Positions 9,038 through 17,004 of a stretch of 38,585 nucleotides of DNA are shown in pieces. This DNA comes from JBAXXL01 sp038206725 (GTDB lineage Bacteria; Bacteroidota; Ignavibacteria; Kapaibacteriales; UBA2268), in NCBI GenBank assembly GCA_038206725.1, contig JBBRAO010000032.1, positions 1 through 38,585 on the forward strand. The letters are read 5' to 3'. The notes under the pieces are model-generated. The model saw only the letters and a program-made list of their open reading frames with translations, had not been told where the DNA came from and made no database searches. Position 1 is the first letter of the stretch; each line of letters begins with the position of its first letter. The position numbers and the translations under genes were made by a program.

Positions 9038-9709
9038 ATGAGTATATTTGCAAGAATATCGGATATTTTCAAAGCTAACGTCAATGACGCTTTAGATAAG
9101 GCTGAAGATCCCGAAAAAATGATTAAACAAATGGTCATCGAAATGGAAGAAGCGATTAACAAAACTACTTTAGCAGTAGCTCAAGCGATAGCCAACGAAA
9201 AATCATTAGAGCGGAAAATTGAAACATCACGCCGCCAATCCGAAGATTGGGAACAAAAAGCAATGCAGGCTTTATCAGCAACCCGCGAAGATTTAGCACG
9301 AGCCGCTTTAGAGAAAAAAACTCTTGCCGAGAAGAACGCTAATGATTTGGCCTCCGCCTATCAACAAGCAAAAGTTACAGCCGACAAGTTACGTGAACAG
9401 TTGCAAGTATTGAAAGGCAAGTTAGAAGAAGCTCGTGTAAGACAAAGTACTTTGATTGCTCGTTCGCAAGCCGCTAAAGCCCAAAAAGAAATCGCTCAAG
9501 CCGCAAGCGGTGTCGGCACAAGCGCCTTTGCGAATTTTGAAAAATACGAAATGAAAATCGAAAAACTTGAAGCCGAAGCAGTCGCTTATGAAGAATTAGG
9601 CGATAACTCGTCTTCATTAGAAGCTGAATTTAAAAAACTATCTACAAACACCGATACTGAAAAAGATTTAATTGAGCTAAAAAGAAAAATGGGGTTACTC
9701 TCAGAGTAA
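9038..9709 (+). CDS. pspA: Phage shock protein A / IM30 family protein
   Basis: A 223-residue, almost wholly helical protein. It starts MSIFARISDIFKANVNDALD, the amphipathic membrane-binding helix of PspA, followed by EDPEKMIKQMVIEMEE and long coiled coils with alternating Lys, Glu and Ala. PspA/IM30 proteins form ESCRT-III-like assemblies on the cytoplasmic face of the inner membrane and protect it under envelope stress. An AAAGG sequence lies 5-9 bases upstream of the ATG. A YbjN-like gene follows 14 bases later and a terminator follows that, so they form a two-gene unit. No pspF, pspB or pspC is seen. Confidence 0.93.
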   Translation: MSIFARISDIFKANVNDALDKAEDPEKMIKQMVIEMEEAINKTTLAVAQAIANEKSLERKIETSRRQSEDWEQKAMQALSATREDLARAALEKKTLAEKNANDLASAYQQAKVTADKLREQLQVLKGKLEEARVRQSTLIARSQAAKAQKEIAQAASGVGTSAFANFEKYEMKIEKLEAEAVAYEELGDNSSSLEAEFKKLSTNTDTEKDLIELKRKMGLLSE

Positions 9710-9723
9710 TAAGGAAAATAATA

Positions 9724-10194
9724 ATGGATACAAATTTTAATTCAAGCGTAATTATAAATGAAGCGGTTAAAACTATATCGGAAATTCTGACCGACGCTTT
9801 AGAGAATAAGAAAATAAAACAATTTTCTCAGGTTGAAGAAAATAAATTCACCGTTGAATACGGTTCATCGCAAGTTCTTATCACAGCGACAACCTATGAT
9901 GAAAGCCAAATAAGCTCAATAGAATTTTCCGCAATTGTTACAACCGGAACAGAGTTGAAACCTGAGTTAATGGAACTTTTGCTGAAATCCAACACATCTT
10001 ATGAAACCGGAGCATTCGGGATTTTGTTCGATGGAACAATCGTTTATAAACAAATATTGCTGACGGATAAATTAACCCCATTGGCTATATCACACAATTT
10101 GGAAATCGTTGGAAAAGTTGCGGATAAGTACGACGATATTATCGTACAGAATTTTGGCGGAAAACGCGCTTGCGACGTTAAAGCTGAAGAATAA
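9724..10194 (+). CDS. YbjN / type III-chaperone-like protein
   Basis: A 156-residue soluble alpha-beta protein. The pattern of an N-terminal helix, a strand-rich middle (FTVEYGSSQVLITATTY, SIEFSAIVTTG), LMELLLKSN, and a C-terminal helix (LEIVGKVADKYDDIIVQNF) matches the fold shared by YbjN and the small CesT-type secretion chaperones. It has an AAGGA site before the ATG and shares a transcript with pspA. Proteins of this fold bind partner peptides; a role as PspA partner is inferred only from the pairing. Confidence 0.6.
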   Translation: MDTNFNSSVIINEAVKTISEILTDALENKKIKQFSQVEENKFTVEYGSSQVLITATTYDESQISSIEFSAIVTTGTELKPELMELLLKSNTSYETGAFGILFDGTIVYKQILLTDKLTPLAISHNLEIVGKVADKYDDIIVQNFGGKRACDVKAEE

Positions 10195-10213
10195 TCAGTA
10201 TTAAAAGAATAAG

Positions 10214-10246
10214 TGTCCGACGAATTTAGTTCGTTGGACATTTTTT
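10214..10246 (+). terminator. Rho-independent terminator of pspA-ybjN
   Basis: A 10-bp stem (GTCCGACGAA with TTCGTTGGAC, one G-U pair), short loop and six T residues at 10241-10246, 20 bases after the YbjN-like stop codon. Confidence 0.88.
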
Positions 10247-10543
10247 AAATAAATTGGAAAATTATTTATTAATTTTGCGACAAGCTAATAATTATTTTTG
10301 TAACAAATTAAGAATATATAAATGCCAATATAGCTAATAGAATGACTTAATAGATTCTATTTTTATTGTCACGAAAGCACGGAACCACTTCACGTTCAAA
10401 TTGATAGGGATATGTGTTCGGTCAAATTTTGGATAGAGCCTATATCAGTTAGTCGCAACTTGGGTTTTAATGCTAATTTGGAACCGACAGCTGTTACACA
10501 TCACCGAAAATACAAAAAGTCGTGTGCAACACCAGATTTACCC
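10247..10543. other. Intergenic stretch between two facing terminators
   Basis: About 300 bases between the pspA-ybjN and leuS terminators. The open frames crossing it overlap leuS on the opposite strand and have no ribosome-binding site or recognisable product. I see no RNA gene or repeat here. Confidence 0.5.
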
Positions 10544-10570
10544 AAAAAAAAGGGCGTATTCACTACGCCC
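10544..10570 (-). terminator. Rho-independent terminator of leuS
   Basis: On the minus strand a perfect 7-bp GC-rich stem (GGGCGTA with TACGCCC, loop GTGAA) is followed by eight T residues (the A-run at 10544-10551 on the plus strand). It lies about 30 bases after the leuS stop. Confidence 0.92.
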
Positions 10571-10600
10571 CTACCAATCTTTCTTATCTTTATAACTAAT

Positions 10601-13153
10601 TTATATTGCTATAAAATTAATCAATTTATTTTTTACAAAAACAACTCTTTTGATTTCTTTTCCTTCGAGATACGAAGCTACTTTTGGATCTTCTTTTGCG
10701 GCTTTTTCGATTACATCCTGCGCTGTATCCAAGGCGCATATAACCCTTCCTCTGATTTTGCTTTGTACCTGTACGACAACTTCAATTTCATTTTTTACAG
10801 TTTTCGTGTTATCATATTCAGGGTATGGAACACCGACGATTGAAGTGGTATGACCCAATTTTTGCCATAATTCCTCTGCAATATGCGGAGCGAACGGTGC
10901 CAAACATAGAAGGAATTTTTCCATTGTATCTTTCGGTCTTTTCTCGGCTTTAGTGAATTCGTTTACAAAAATCATCATTTGAGCTATCGCAGTGTTAAAG
11001 CTCAGTTTTTCGATATCTTCTCCAACATCTTTAATCGTGCAATTTAAGACCAATTCTTGTTCAATAGTCAACTCTACATCTTGCAATTTGGAACTTAACT
11101 CTCCTGTATGTTCGTCAACGATTAATCGCCAAGCGCGGTTAAGAAAATTGAATACGCCCATAATACCATTGGTATTCCAAGGTTTGGAAGCTTCGAGCGG
11201 TCCTAAGAACATTTCGTATAGACGTAGAGAATCAGCACCAAATTCGTTGATCACTATATCAGGACTAACGACATTACCGCGGGATTTAGACATTTTTTCA
11301 CCGTCCTCCCCCATAATCAAACCTTGGTGGAAGAGCTTGTAAAATGGCTCTTTTGTTGGCACATAACCATAATCAAAAAGTACTTTATGCCAAAAGCGCG
11401 CGTATAACAAATGCAAAACTGTATGTTCAGCACCACCGACGTATAAATCAACGCCCTTGTCACCAAGCCAATATTCCAATTTGTCGTAATCGGCAAAGAT
11501 TTCGTTATTTTTATTATCAATATATCTTAAGTAATACCAGCAAGAGCCCGCCCACTGAGGCATTGTGTTTGTTTCATACCCCGCGGCTTTACCTGTTTTT
11601 TTATCAACAAAATTAATCCACGATTCCACCTTCGCTAATGGAGATTCACCCGTACCCGCAGGTTGAAAATCGGTTACATCCGGCAATACCAAAGGTAATT
11701 CGTCGGGATCTAACCCGCGTTTTGTACCGTCTTTAAACAAAATTATCGGCATTGGTTCACCCCAATAACGCTGACGCGAGAAAAGCCAATCGCGCAATTT
11801 GAACTGAACTTTTGCTTCGCCGATACCTTTTTTCGCTAACCATTCACTCATTTTCAAAATCGCTTCAGCTGTGGCCAACCCATCTAATGACACTTCATCA
11901 TTAGCAGAATTTATACCAATACCGGATTTTTCACAAAATGCACTTTCTTCTATATCCCAATCAGAACCATCTTTTGGAGCAACTACTTGCTTGATTGGCA
12001 AATTGAATTTCTTAGCAAATTCATAATCGCGTTCGTCGTGTGCCGGTACGCTCATTATTGCGCCTGTGCCATAATGCGACAAAACGTAATCTGAAATCCA
12101 TATAGGTAAACGCTCTCCATTAGCAGGATTTATAGCATAAGCGCCTATAAAAATACCGGTTTTATCTTTATTCAATTCCGTGCGTTCCAAATCGCTCTTT
12201 TCCGAGGCAATGGTCTTGTAATCTTCCACTTCCTTTACTTTATCAGGCGTAATGAGTTTTTCAACCAATTCGTGCTCAGGAGCTAAAACCATATAAGTCG
12301 CACCGAATAATGTATCCGGACGTGTAGTGAAAACCTTAATGATATCGCCGGATTCGGCTGTGAAATCAACTTCGGCACCGTTGGATTTTCCAATCCAGTT
12401 TATCTGCATATCCTTAGTTGAACTAGGCCAATCAACCAAATCCAAATCTTCCAGCAATCTATCAGCGTATTCAGTAATTCTCAGCATCCATTGACGCATC
12501 GGGCGCCGCTCTACGGTGTAACCCTTGCTTTTCCATTCTTCAACTTCTTCATTAGCTAAAACAGTACCTAAACCTTCGCACCAATTCACAGGAATCATCG
12601 AAATAAACGCTAAGCGCTTTGAATCTTTGTAGGTTTCTGTTTCTTGAGGTGTTATATATTCTTCAGGTATAGGAAGTTCATCAATATGACACGCTCTTTT
12701 TTGAGATTTATCGTACCACGAATTATACATCAATAGAAACATCCATTGCGACCATTTGTAGTAATTTGGGTCGGTTGTGTTGACTTCCCTATCCCAATCA
12801 TAACCCAAGCCCAAAATCCCCAGCTGGCGTTTGAAATTTTCGATATTCTTTTCGGTAGCTACGATAGGATGAATTCCGGTTGTCATACAATACCTTTCAG
12901 TTGGCAAACCAAACGCGTCGAAACCCATAGGATGCAAAACGTTGAAGCCTTTCATCACTTTGTAGCGTGAAATTATATCGGTTGCGGTGTAGCCTTCCGG
13001 ATGCCCAATATGAAGCCCTGTACCCGAAGGATAGGGAAACATATCTAAAATATAGTATTTGGGTTTGCTTTTATCAGTACCTGTATGGTAAGAATCATTT
13101 TCTTCCCAATATTTTTGCCATTTTTTTTCTATTTCGCCGAATGGATATGCCAT
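10601..13153 (-). CDS. leuS: Leucyl-tRNA synthetase
   Basis: An 850-residue class Ia synthetase that charges tRNA-Leu. The HIGH signature is His48-His51 in GTGLHIGHPEGYTATD. The CP1 editing domain includes FTTRPDTLFGATYMVLAPEH and AIMSVPAHDERDYEF. The catalytic core continues with LRDWLFSRQRYWGEP, WYYLRYIDNKN and the KMSKSRGNVV loop, then the helical anticodon-binding domain and a C-terminal VVVQVQSKIRGRV segment. Length and motifs are normal. It is a single gene with its own terminator; a TAATTTTG box at 13187-13194 on the minus strand may be its promoter. Confidence 0.97.
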   Translation of the reverse strand: MAYPFGEIEKKWQKYWEENDSYHTGTDKSKPKYYILDMFPYPSGTGLHIGHPEGYTATDIISRYKVMKGFNVLHPMGFDAFGLPTERYCMTTGIHPIVATEKNIENFKRQLGILGLGYDWDREVNTTDPNYYKWSQWMFLLMYNSWYDKSQKRACHIDELPIPEEYITPQETETYKDSKRLAFISMIPVNWCEGLGTVLANEEVEEWKSKGYTVERRPMRQWMLRITEYADRLLEDLDLVDWPSSTKDMQINWIGKSNGAEVDFTAESGDIIKVFTTRPDTLFGATYMVLAPEHELVEKLITPDKVKEVEDYKTIASEKSDLERTELNKDKTGIFIGAYAINPANGERLPIWISDYVLSHYGTGAIMSVPAHDERDYEFAKKFNLPIKQVVAPKDGSDWDIEESAFCEKSGIGINSANDEVSLDGLATAEAILKMSEWLAKKGIGEAKVQFKLRDWLFSRQRYWGEPMPIILFKDGTKRGLDPDELPLVLPDVTDFQPAGTGESPLAKVESWINFVDKKTGKAAGYETNTMPQWAGSCWYYLRYIDNKNNEIFADYDKLEYWLGDKGVDLYVGGAEHTVLHLLYARFWHKVLFDYGYVPTKEPFYKLFHQGLIMGEDGEKMSKSRGNVVSPDIVINEFGADSLRLYEMFLGPLEASKPWNTNGIMGVFNFLNRAWRLIVDEHTGELSSKLQDVELTIEQELVLNCTIKDVGEDIEKLSFNTAIAQMMIFVNEFTKAEKRPKDTMEKFLLCLAPFAPHIAEELWQKLGHTTSIVGVPYPEYDNTKTVKNEIEVVVQVQSKIRGRVICALDTAQDVIEKAAKEDPKVASYLEGKEIKRVVFVKNKLINFIAI

Positions 13154-13554
13154 TTCAATTTTTCCGTTTTTTTATTATATAGACTACAAAATTAAGAAAT
13201 TAATCATAAATAATTATAAATTATCAATTTTGAATGCGAAAAAGAGTCAATTGACAATTGAACATTGTTTTTAAAGTCATCGGACAAGTATGAGTTCATA
13301 AGATAAGAATTATTCTAAAATAATTAAAATTTATTTGAAATATAATTGCAAATGCTTCGTTATGGATTTTAGTTCAAAATAAGTATTAGTAAAATGAAGA
13401 TCAGAAATACGATATTATTACAAATTTATTTTCGCGACAGGAAGAAACTCTTGCCACCAAGAGAAAAATGGAGAAAATCATTACAGCAAATATATGATAT
13501 TGTTGAAAACTATATTTTGGTTTTCTACAATAAATTAACTAAAGGGCGTCAAAT

Positions 13555-13707
13555 CAGCTCACAGCTCACAGCTATAACCATATCTGTATGCCGCCGGAAC
13601 AATTACCATTGCCTTTGGTGTTTTCACACCACAATATTCTTCAAGCATTTGTGCTACGAATTTATCCCACCCTAATTCAGAAAATTCTTTGGAAGAACCT
13701 TCGATTC
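13555..13707 (-). repeat. Copy 1 of an inverted 150-bp repeat with heptamer end
   Basis: This segment is the inverted counterpart of 38388-38540, about 92% identical by hand alignment (12 mismatches over ~143 aligned bases). Its leuS-side end has 2.7 units of the heptamer CAGCTCA (13555-13573). Read on the minus strand it has a 45-50 codon open stretch (including WDKFVAQMLEEYCGVKTP and AAYRYGYSCEL then stop) with no ATG near its start and an upstream TGA, so it may be a gene remnant. All eight codons that differ from copy 2 change the amino acid, which argues against a protein under selection. Confidence 0.8.
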
Positions 13708-13733
13708 GAATAATTCAAAAAAAATAAATGATG

Positions 13734-13765
13734 TTTGCACGTAATAATTTACAAAATCAATTTTG
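13734..13765 (+). promoter_or_regulatory. Candidate promoter of the Cys-rich gene
   Basis: TTTG at 13734-13737, a 20-base spacer and CAATTTTG at 13758-13765, one mismatch from the Bacteroidota TTTG/TAnnTTTG promoter pattern. It would place the transcript start about 20 bases before the ATG at 13789. Assigned by pattern only. Confidence 0.4.
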
Positions 13766-13788
13766 TTCAAGAAATTAATAGTAATAAT

Positions 13789-14607
13789 ATGAAAAAAATA
13801 GTGTTTTTATTTGCAATTATATTTGCAATTTTGCATGTACCTATGTCATCTTTCTGTCAACAAAACGAATGTATCGAGTCAAACACACCACCGGGTGCGA
13901 TTTGCGGTAATTGGGTTACTTATTTCAAAACGATCTATTTAACCGCCTATGGATCACAATATGGTACTTGTGCAATTGACATCCAGTATTCAACAAGGGT
14001 TTGCCAGGTAATAAATGGTGCTTGCACAACGAGTGTGGAACAATTCAGGTTGAATAGTTTTGGTTGGGATGGGACCGATAGTGGCTGCTCCAATTTTTCA
14101 CAATATATTTTACCGGGTTATCCAAATTATACAGAAGTAGATATCGATAATTTACGTCAATTCCTTGGAGATATGTTCGTACATATTACGGATTACCACT
14201 ACTCTGAATATATTGCCGGTCTTACACCAGCTCAAAGATTAACTTTAGGTTGTGCCGGCATAGCTCCAAATTGTTCTATGCCATTGTGTTCGTCTTACGA
14301 AGCGTCTTTTATAGCAGGACAATGTCAAGATATGTGTATCAACTTTACTAATCCATCAAATATAACGGTAACATTTGGAACCTGTGAAGCTGACCCACCT
14401 GTTTGTTGCATTTTAACGGCAAAATACTGCCTATGCTATGACTCGTTAGGTATTCTAGTCGAAATTGTGGCAAATCGTACTGTTACTACCAATGGCGGTA
14501 GCTGTGGTGGAAACGGACCTTTACATGGAACGTGTTTATATGGAACAGGTAATACTGTGGTTTATCAACCTTGTATTGGTTTATGCCCAATTCTAAACGT
14601 ACCATAA
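13789..14607 (+). CDS. Cysteine-rich secreted protein, family unknown
   Basis: A 272-residue protein starting at MKKIVFLFAII (position 13789), the only start giving a standard signal peptide (residues 1-24, ending FCQQ). The mature part has about 25 cysteines, often in pairs or CxC spacing (PVCCILTAKYCLCY, MPLCSSYEASF), suggesting an extracellular, disulfide-bonded fold. I do not recognise the family. The gene at 37663-38328 is of the same general type and sits beside the inverted copy of the same upstream repeat. A T9SS-tailed gene follows 11 bases later with a strong ribosome-binding site, so the two are probably made together. Confidence 0.65.
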   Translation: MKKIVFLFAIIFAILHVPMSSFCQQNECIESNTPPGAICGNWVTYFKTIYLTAYGSQYGTCAIDIQYSTRVCQVINGACTTSVEQFRLNSFGWDGTDSGCSNFSQYILPGYPNYTEVDIDNLRQFLGDMFVHITDYHYSEYIAGLTPAQRLTLGCAGIAPNCSMPLCSSYEASFIAGQCQDMCINFTNPSNITVTFGTCEADPPVCCILTAKYCLCYDSLGILVEIVANRTVTTNGGSCGGNGPLHGTCLYGTGNTVVYQPCIGLCPILNVP

Positions 14608-14618
14608 GGAGGTTAATA

Positions 14619-15161
14619 ATGTTAAAAGTATCACTACTTAAAATGTTTATCATTGTAATATTTATTACATTTGTTTCAATTCAGAAAAATTATTCGATGG
14701 ATAATATAAAAAAAATTGTTACAAAAGAATATACAAAAGATGGGATAAATGTACAACACTTTTATTATGAAAAAATCATAATAAAACCTAAAGATGCTGG
14801 AAAAAAGGAAAATTTGCTTTCAAATTATATTGTGACTCGTAAGACTGACAATACAATGCTAAAATCAATTGATGGTGGATTAAATTGGTTCCTTTTTACC
14901 ACAGAAAATTCACAAGAATTAAATTTTGAAATATATCCAAATCCATCAGCTGATGTTTTGAATGTAAGATTAGAAAATGTTCAAGAACAAATTCAAAATA
15001 TATCAATCTACGATATAACTGGTAAAATAGTGAATGATTATATTATGATTGATTTCATAAGCAATTCATTGGATATCCATAATTTACCAACAGGAATGTA
15101 TATCCTTGCGATTAGTTCAAACAGTAGTCATAACAAAGCATTACAATTTTTTAAACAATAA
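14619..15161 (+). CDS. Small T9SS-sorted protein
   Basis: A 180-residue protein. The start at 14619 is fixed by a perfect GGAGG 6 bases upstream and a signal peptide (MLKVSLLKMFIIVIFIT); an upstream ATG at 14571 would overlap the previous gene. After a short unknown region, residues ~100-180 are a Por C-terminal sorting domain: FEIYPNPSADVLNVRL, ISIYDITGKIV, LPTGMYILAIS and a final ALQFFKQ. Such tails send proteins through the type IX system to the cell surface. The cargo part is only ~75 residues, so it may be a surface partner for the preceding Cys-rich protein; that link is inferred from gene order. Confidence 0.75.
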   Translation: MLKVSLLKMFIIVIFITFVSIQKNYSMDNIKKIVTKEYTKDGINVQHFYYEKIIIKPKDAGKKENLLSNYIVTRKTDNTMLKSIDGGLNWFLFTTENSQELNFEIYPNPSADVLNVRLENVQEQIQNISIYDITGKIVNDYIMIDFISNSLDIHNLPTGMYILAISSNSSHNKALQFFKQ

Positions 15162-15173
15162 TTATATAACACT

Positions 15174-15206
15174 TCAGCCGATGGCCAAAAAAGTCATCGG
15201 CTGAAA
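15174..15206 (+). repeat. Palindromic element after the small T9SS gene
   Basis: A perfect 11-bp inverted repeat (TTCAGCCGATG at 15174-15184, CATCGGCTGAA at 15196-15206) 13 bases after the stop codon. It has the GATGAC/GTCATC-like core of the CATCCGATGACT palindromes elsewhere in the window. It may act as a terminator or mRNA-end hairpin, but no T-tract follows. Confidence 0.65.
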
Positions 15207-15225
15207 CTTTGAAAAAGGTGATATT

Positions 15226-16782
15226 ATGAAAAAATCTTTATTTATTTGTATTCTAATAATAATATGTTTAATTTTCCCGTCATTTGCTCATAGTGAAGTT
15301 TTATGGGAAAAGGAATTAAATACTGCAAAATTCATTGAACCGTATGCTGACAATCTTGTTACGACAGGCAGTTTATATGAATGCAATGGCGCATACTATA
15401 TTTTATATTTTGGAATGGATTCGTCAACGGCTAAGAAAGTTAATTATAAATGGCAAGGGAGCAAGTATCCAGCTATAATGAAGATAGATGAGGATGGCAA
15501 AACGTTGTTTCGGAAAGAACAGGCGCTTCCTTTGATTGACTCATTAAATGAGGTGGGTGTAAAAATGAGTCGGCAAGTTCGGGCTTGCAGGTGCCAAGGC
15601 AACGAATTACTGTTCGATATACCACAAGTGGAAGGGATAGAAAGAACACCAATTTTTTATCGTTTTTCAACTATTGACGGTAATCTGAATAGCATAGAAG
15701 GTGAAAGGGCATATCACTATCAACCTCATCAGACTCAAAAAGCAATTATTTCAGACGATGAAGAATTCGTTTTAGCAGACGGATTGTTTACTTTTAATCA
15801 AAGCCGAATAGATGTTCATAATCTATTTGGTGATGAAAATCATACTACTCTGAAATATAGAATTATATTAAATATGGACGCTTTTCAAGATTCTATTGCA
15901 GAAGGTACTTATGCAATGGACTTTCTAATGGTTGATAATCAATCTTTTATAGTAAGATATTTTGGTAAAAATAAGAAAACCATTATAGCAAAATATAGTT
16001 ATGACAAATCCGCGGCAGCTAATTTAGAAACTGGTCAAACATTAACATCTAATTTGGTTTGGTACACGATTTATTCCACAGGTGGGTTTCAAAAATTTGT
16101 CCGTCAAGATAACAAAAATTTACTCATACTTAACATCGGAAATCGTATGACAATATTGGATAATGACGGTAAAAATATTTTTAATAAAGTAATTTTTGAT
16201 AAAACCAAATATCAAAATTACACAATAAACGATTTTATTCCTTTGAAATACAAACCCGGATATTTTGCTTTTTGGGGTTATCATATTGAAAATAGTGAAC
16301 GCAATTTTGCGGTAATAATCACAGATAACGATTTTAATGTAGTTGATGCTATTCATTGGGATTATAATGGTAAAAGCAATTCCCTTACTGATATAAAAGA
16401 AAAAGAAAACGGAAATCTTATAGTATATGGAAATAGTTTATATAAAGTAACAAATGAAAGTGGAATAAATAATTATTATGTACCATATTATGCAGAAATT
16501 AGACCCAATTACACAGATGTAGATGATCAAGCTGGGAATAAACAAATAGGTATATCTCCAAATCCCGCAGGCGATTTTATAACAATAACTTTGCAACCTT
16601 CCGAAGGTTTCAACCCTTCGGAAGGTTCAGAAATCCAAATCTACAACACACTCGGCGAAAAAGTGATGACAGAATCCATTCATCCGATGACTGCCAGTCA
16701 TCGGATGAATATAGAGCCTCTGCCGCGCGGTATCTATTTTGTAAAAGTGGGTGGCGAGACGGCGAAGTTTGTTAAGATGTAA
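15226..16782 (+). CDS. T9SS-sorted surface protein with palindromes in its tail
   Basis: A 518-residue secreted protein: signal peptide 1-24 (FPSFAHSE), about 410 residues of beta-rich sequence that could be a propeller (repeated YSYDKSAAA, IMKIDEDGKTLF, MTILDNDGKNIF patterns), then a Por sorting domain from ISPNPAGDFITITL to GIYFVKVGGETAKFVKM. Family beyond the tail is unknown. Two palindromic elements lie in frame inside the sorting domain; they encode LQPSEGFNPSEGSE and SIHPMTASHRMN and appear to insert extra loop residues between strands of the otherwise normal tail. A start ATG at 15226 follows an AAAAGGTGATATT leader. Confidence 0.85.
   Translation: MKKSLFICILIIICLIFPSFAHSEVLWEKELNTAKFIEPYADNLVTTGSLYECNGAYYILYFGMDSSTAKKVNYKWQGSKYPAIMKIDEDGKTLFRKEQALPLIDSLNEVGVKMSRQVRACRCQGNELLFDIPQVEGIERTPIFYRFSTIDGNLNSIEGERAYHYQPHQTQKAIISDDEEFVLADGLFTFNQSRIDVHNLFGDENHTTLKYRIILNMDAFQDSIAEGTYAMDFLMVDNQSFIVRYFGKNKKTIIAKYSYDKSAAANLETGQTLTSNLVWYTIYSTGGFQKFVRQDNKNLLILNIGNRMTILDNDGKNIFNKVIFDKTKYQNYTINDFIPLKYKPGYFAFWGYHIENSERNFAVIITDNDFNVVDAIHWDYNGKSNSLTDIKEKENGNLIVYGNSLYKVTNESGINNYYVPYYAEIRPNYTDVDDQAGNKQIGISPNPAGDFITITLQPSEGFNPSEGSEIQIYNTLGEKVMTESIHPMTASHRMNIEPLPRGIYFVKVGGETAKFVKM
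16595..16627 (+). repeat. In-frame palindrome B inside the sorting domain
   Basis: A perfect 13-bp inverted repeat (AACCTTCCGAAGG at 16595-16607, CCTTCGGAAGGTT at 16615-16627) with a 7-base loop, inside the coding frame of the T9SS gene. It encodes Pro-Ser-Glu-Gly-Phe-Asn-Pro-Ser-Glu-Gly, a near-duplicate PSEG pair. A related copy with one mismatch lies at 20785-20815. Confidence 0.9.
16678..16710 (+). repeat. In-frame palindrome A inside the sorting domain
   Basis: A perfect 16-bp inverted repeat (ATTCATCCGATGACTG at 16678-16693, CAGTCATCGGATGAAT at 16695-16710) with one central base, in the coding frame. It supplies the residues SIHPMTASHRMN between two strands of the tail. Intergenic relatives occur at 16792-16824, 24400-24433 and 25975-26008. 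Confidence 0.92.
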
Positions 16783-16791
16783 ACCAAAAAA

Positions 16792-16824
16792 ACTCATCCG
16801 ATGACTTCAAGTCATCGGATGAGT
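16792..16824 (+). repeat. Intergenic palindrome A, probable 3' hairpin
   Basis: A perfect 16-bp inverted repeat (ACTCATCCGATGACTT at 16792-16807, AAGTCATCGGATGAGT at 16809-16824) starting 10 bases after the stop of the T9SS gene, only 82 bases from the in-frame copy. Poly-A before it could make it a terminator for the opposite strand; on the plus strand the T-rich run is weak. Confidence 0.85.
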
Positions 16825-16930
16825 AGACTAATTTAATTTATTTTTAATTTATTTCAATTATTTTTCCACACGAGAGAAAGAAATGGACATCTCAGTTGTC
16901 TATATAATCTTGAATGTAAAAATATGAAAA

Positions 16931-16982
16931 TAATGCAAAAATAATGCTTGCATTTGAATATTATTTCAGTATTTTTGCATTA
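16931..16982 (+). promoter_or_regulatory. Nested inverted repeats and candidate promoter
   Basis: A perfect 13-bp inverted repeat (TAATGCAAAAATA at 16931-16943, TATTTTTGCATTA at 16970-16982) encloses a second palindrome AATGC-TT-GCATT at 16943-16954. The right arm includes TATTTTTG (16970-16977), an exact TAnnTTTG match, with TTG at 16948-16950 exactly 19 bases upstream. The ATG of the large T9SS gene is at 17005. The arrangement suggests a promoter overlapped by an operator-like palindrome. Confidence 0.45.
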
Positions 16983-17004
16983 CTTGAAAAAACTAAGGTA
17001 TTTT

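Larger units (their letters stand above)
13154..13788. other. 635-base divergent intergenic region
   Basis: This stretch separates leuS from the Cys-rich gene at 13789. Its leuS-side half is plain AT-rich DNA. From 13555 to 13707 it holds one copy of a decayed repeat with a short heptamer array, described separately. Forward open frames across it have no recognisable product and overlap the repeat, so I do not call them genes. Confidence 0.6.

Noticed and set aside
10412..10843. A 143-codon open frame on the plus strand
   Set aside because: It crosses the leuS terminator and overlaps the leuS 3' end on the other strand; no start signal and a composition of random AT-rich DNA.
13394..13675. 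A 93-codon open frame on the plus strand upstream of the Cys-rich gene
   Set aside because: It runs through the heptamer and the decayed repeat, has no ribosome-binding site and no recognisable protein pattern.
13555..13707. Diversity-generating retroelement repeat pair with 38388-38540
   Set aside because: The mismatches are not limited to adenines, one makes a stop codon, and there is no reverse transcriptase gene.
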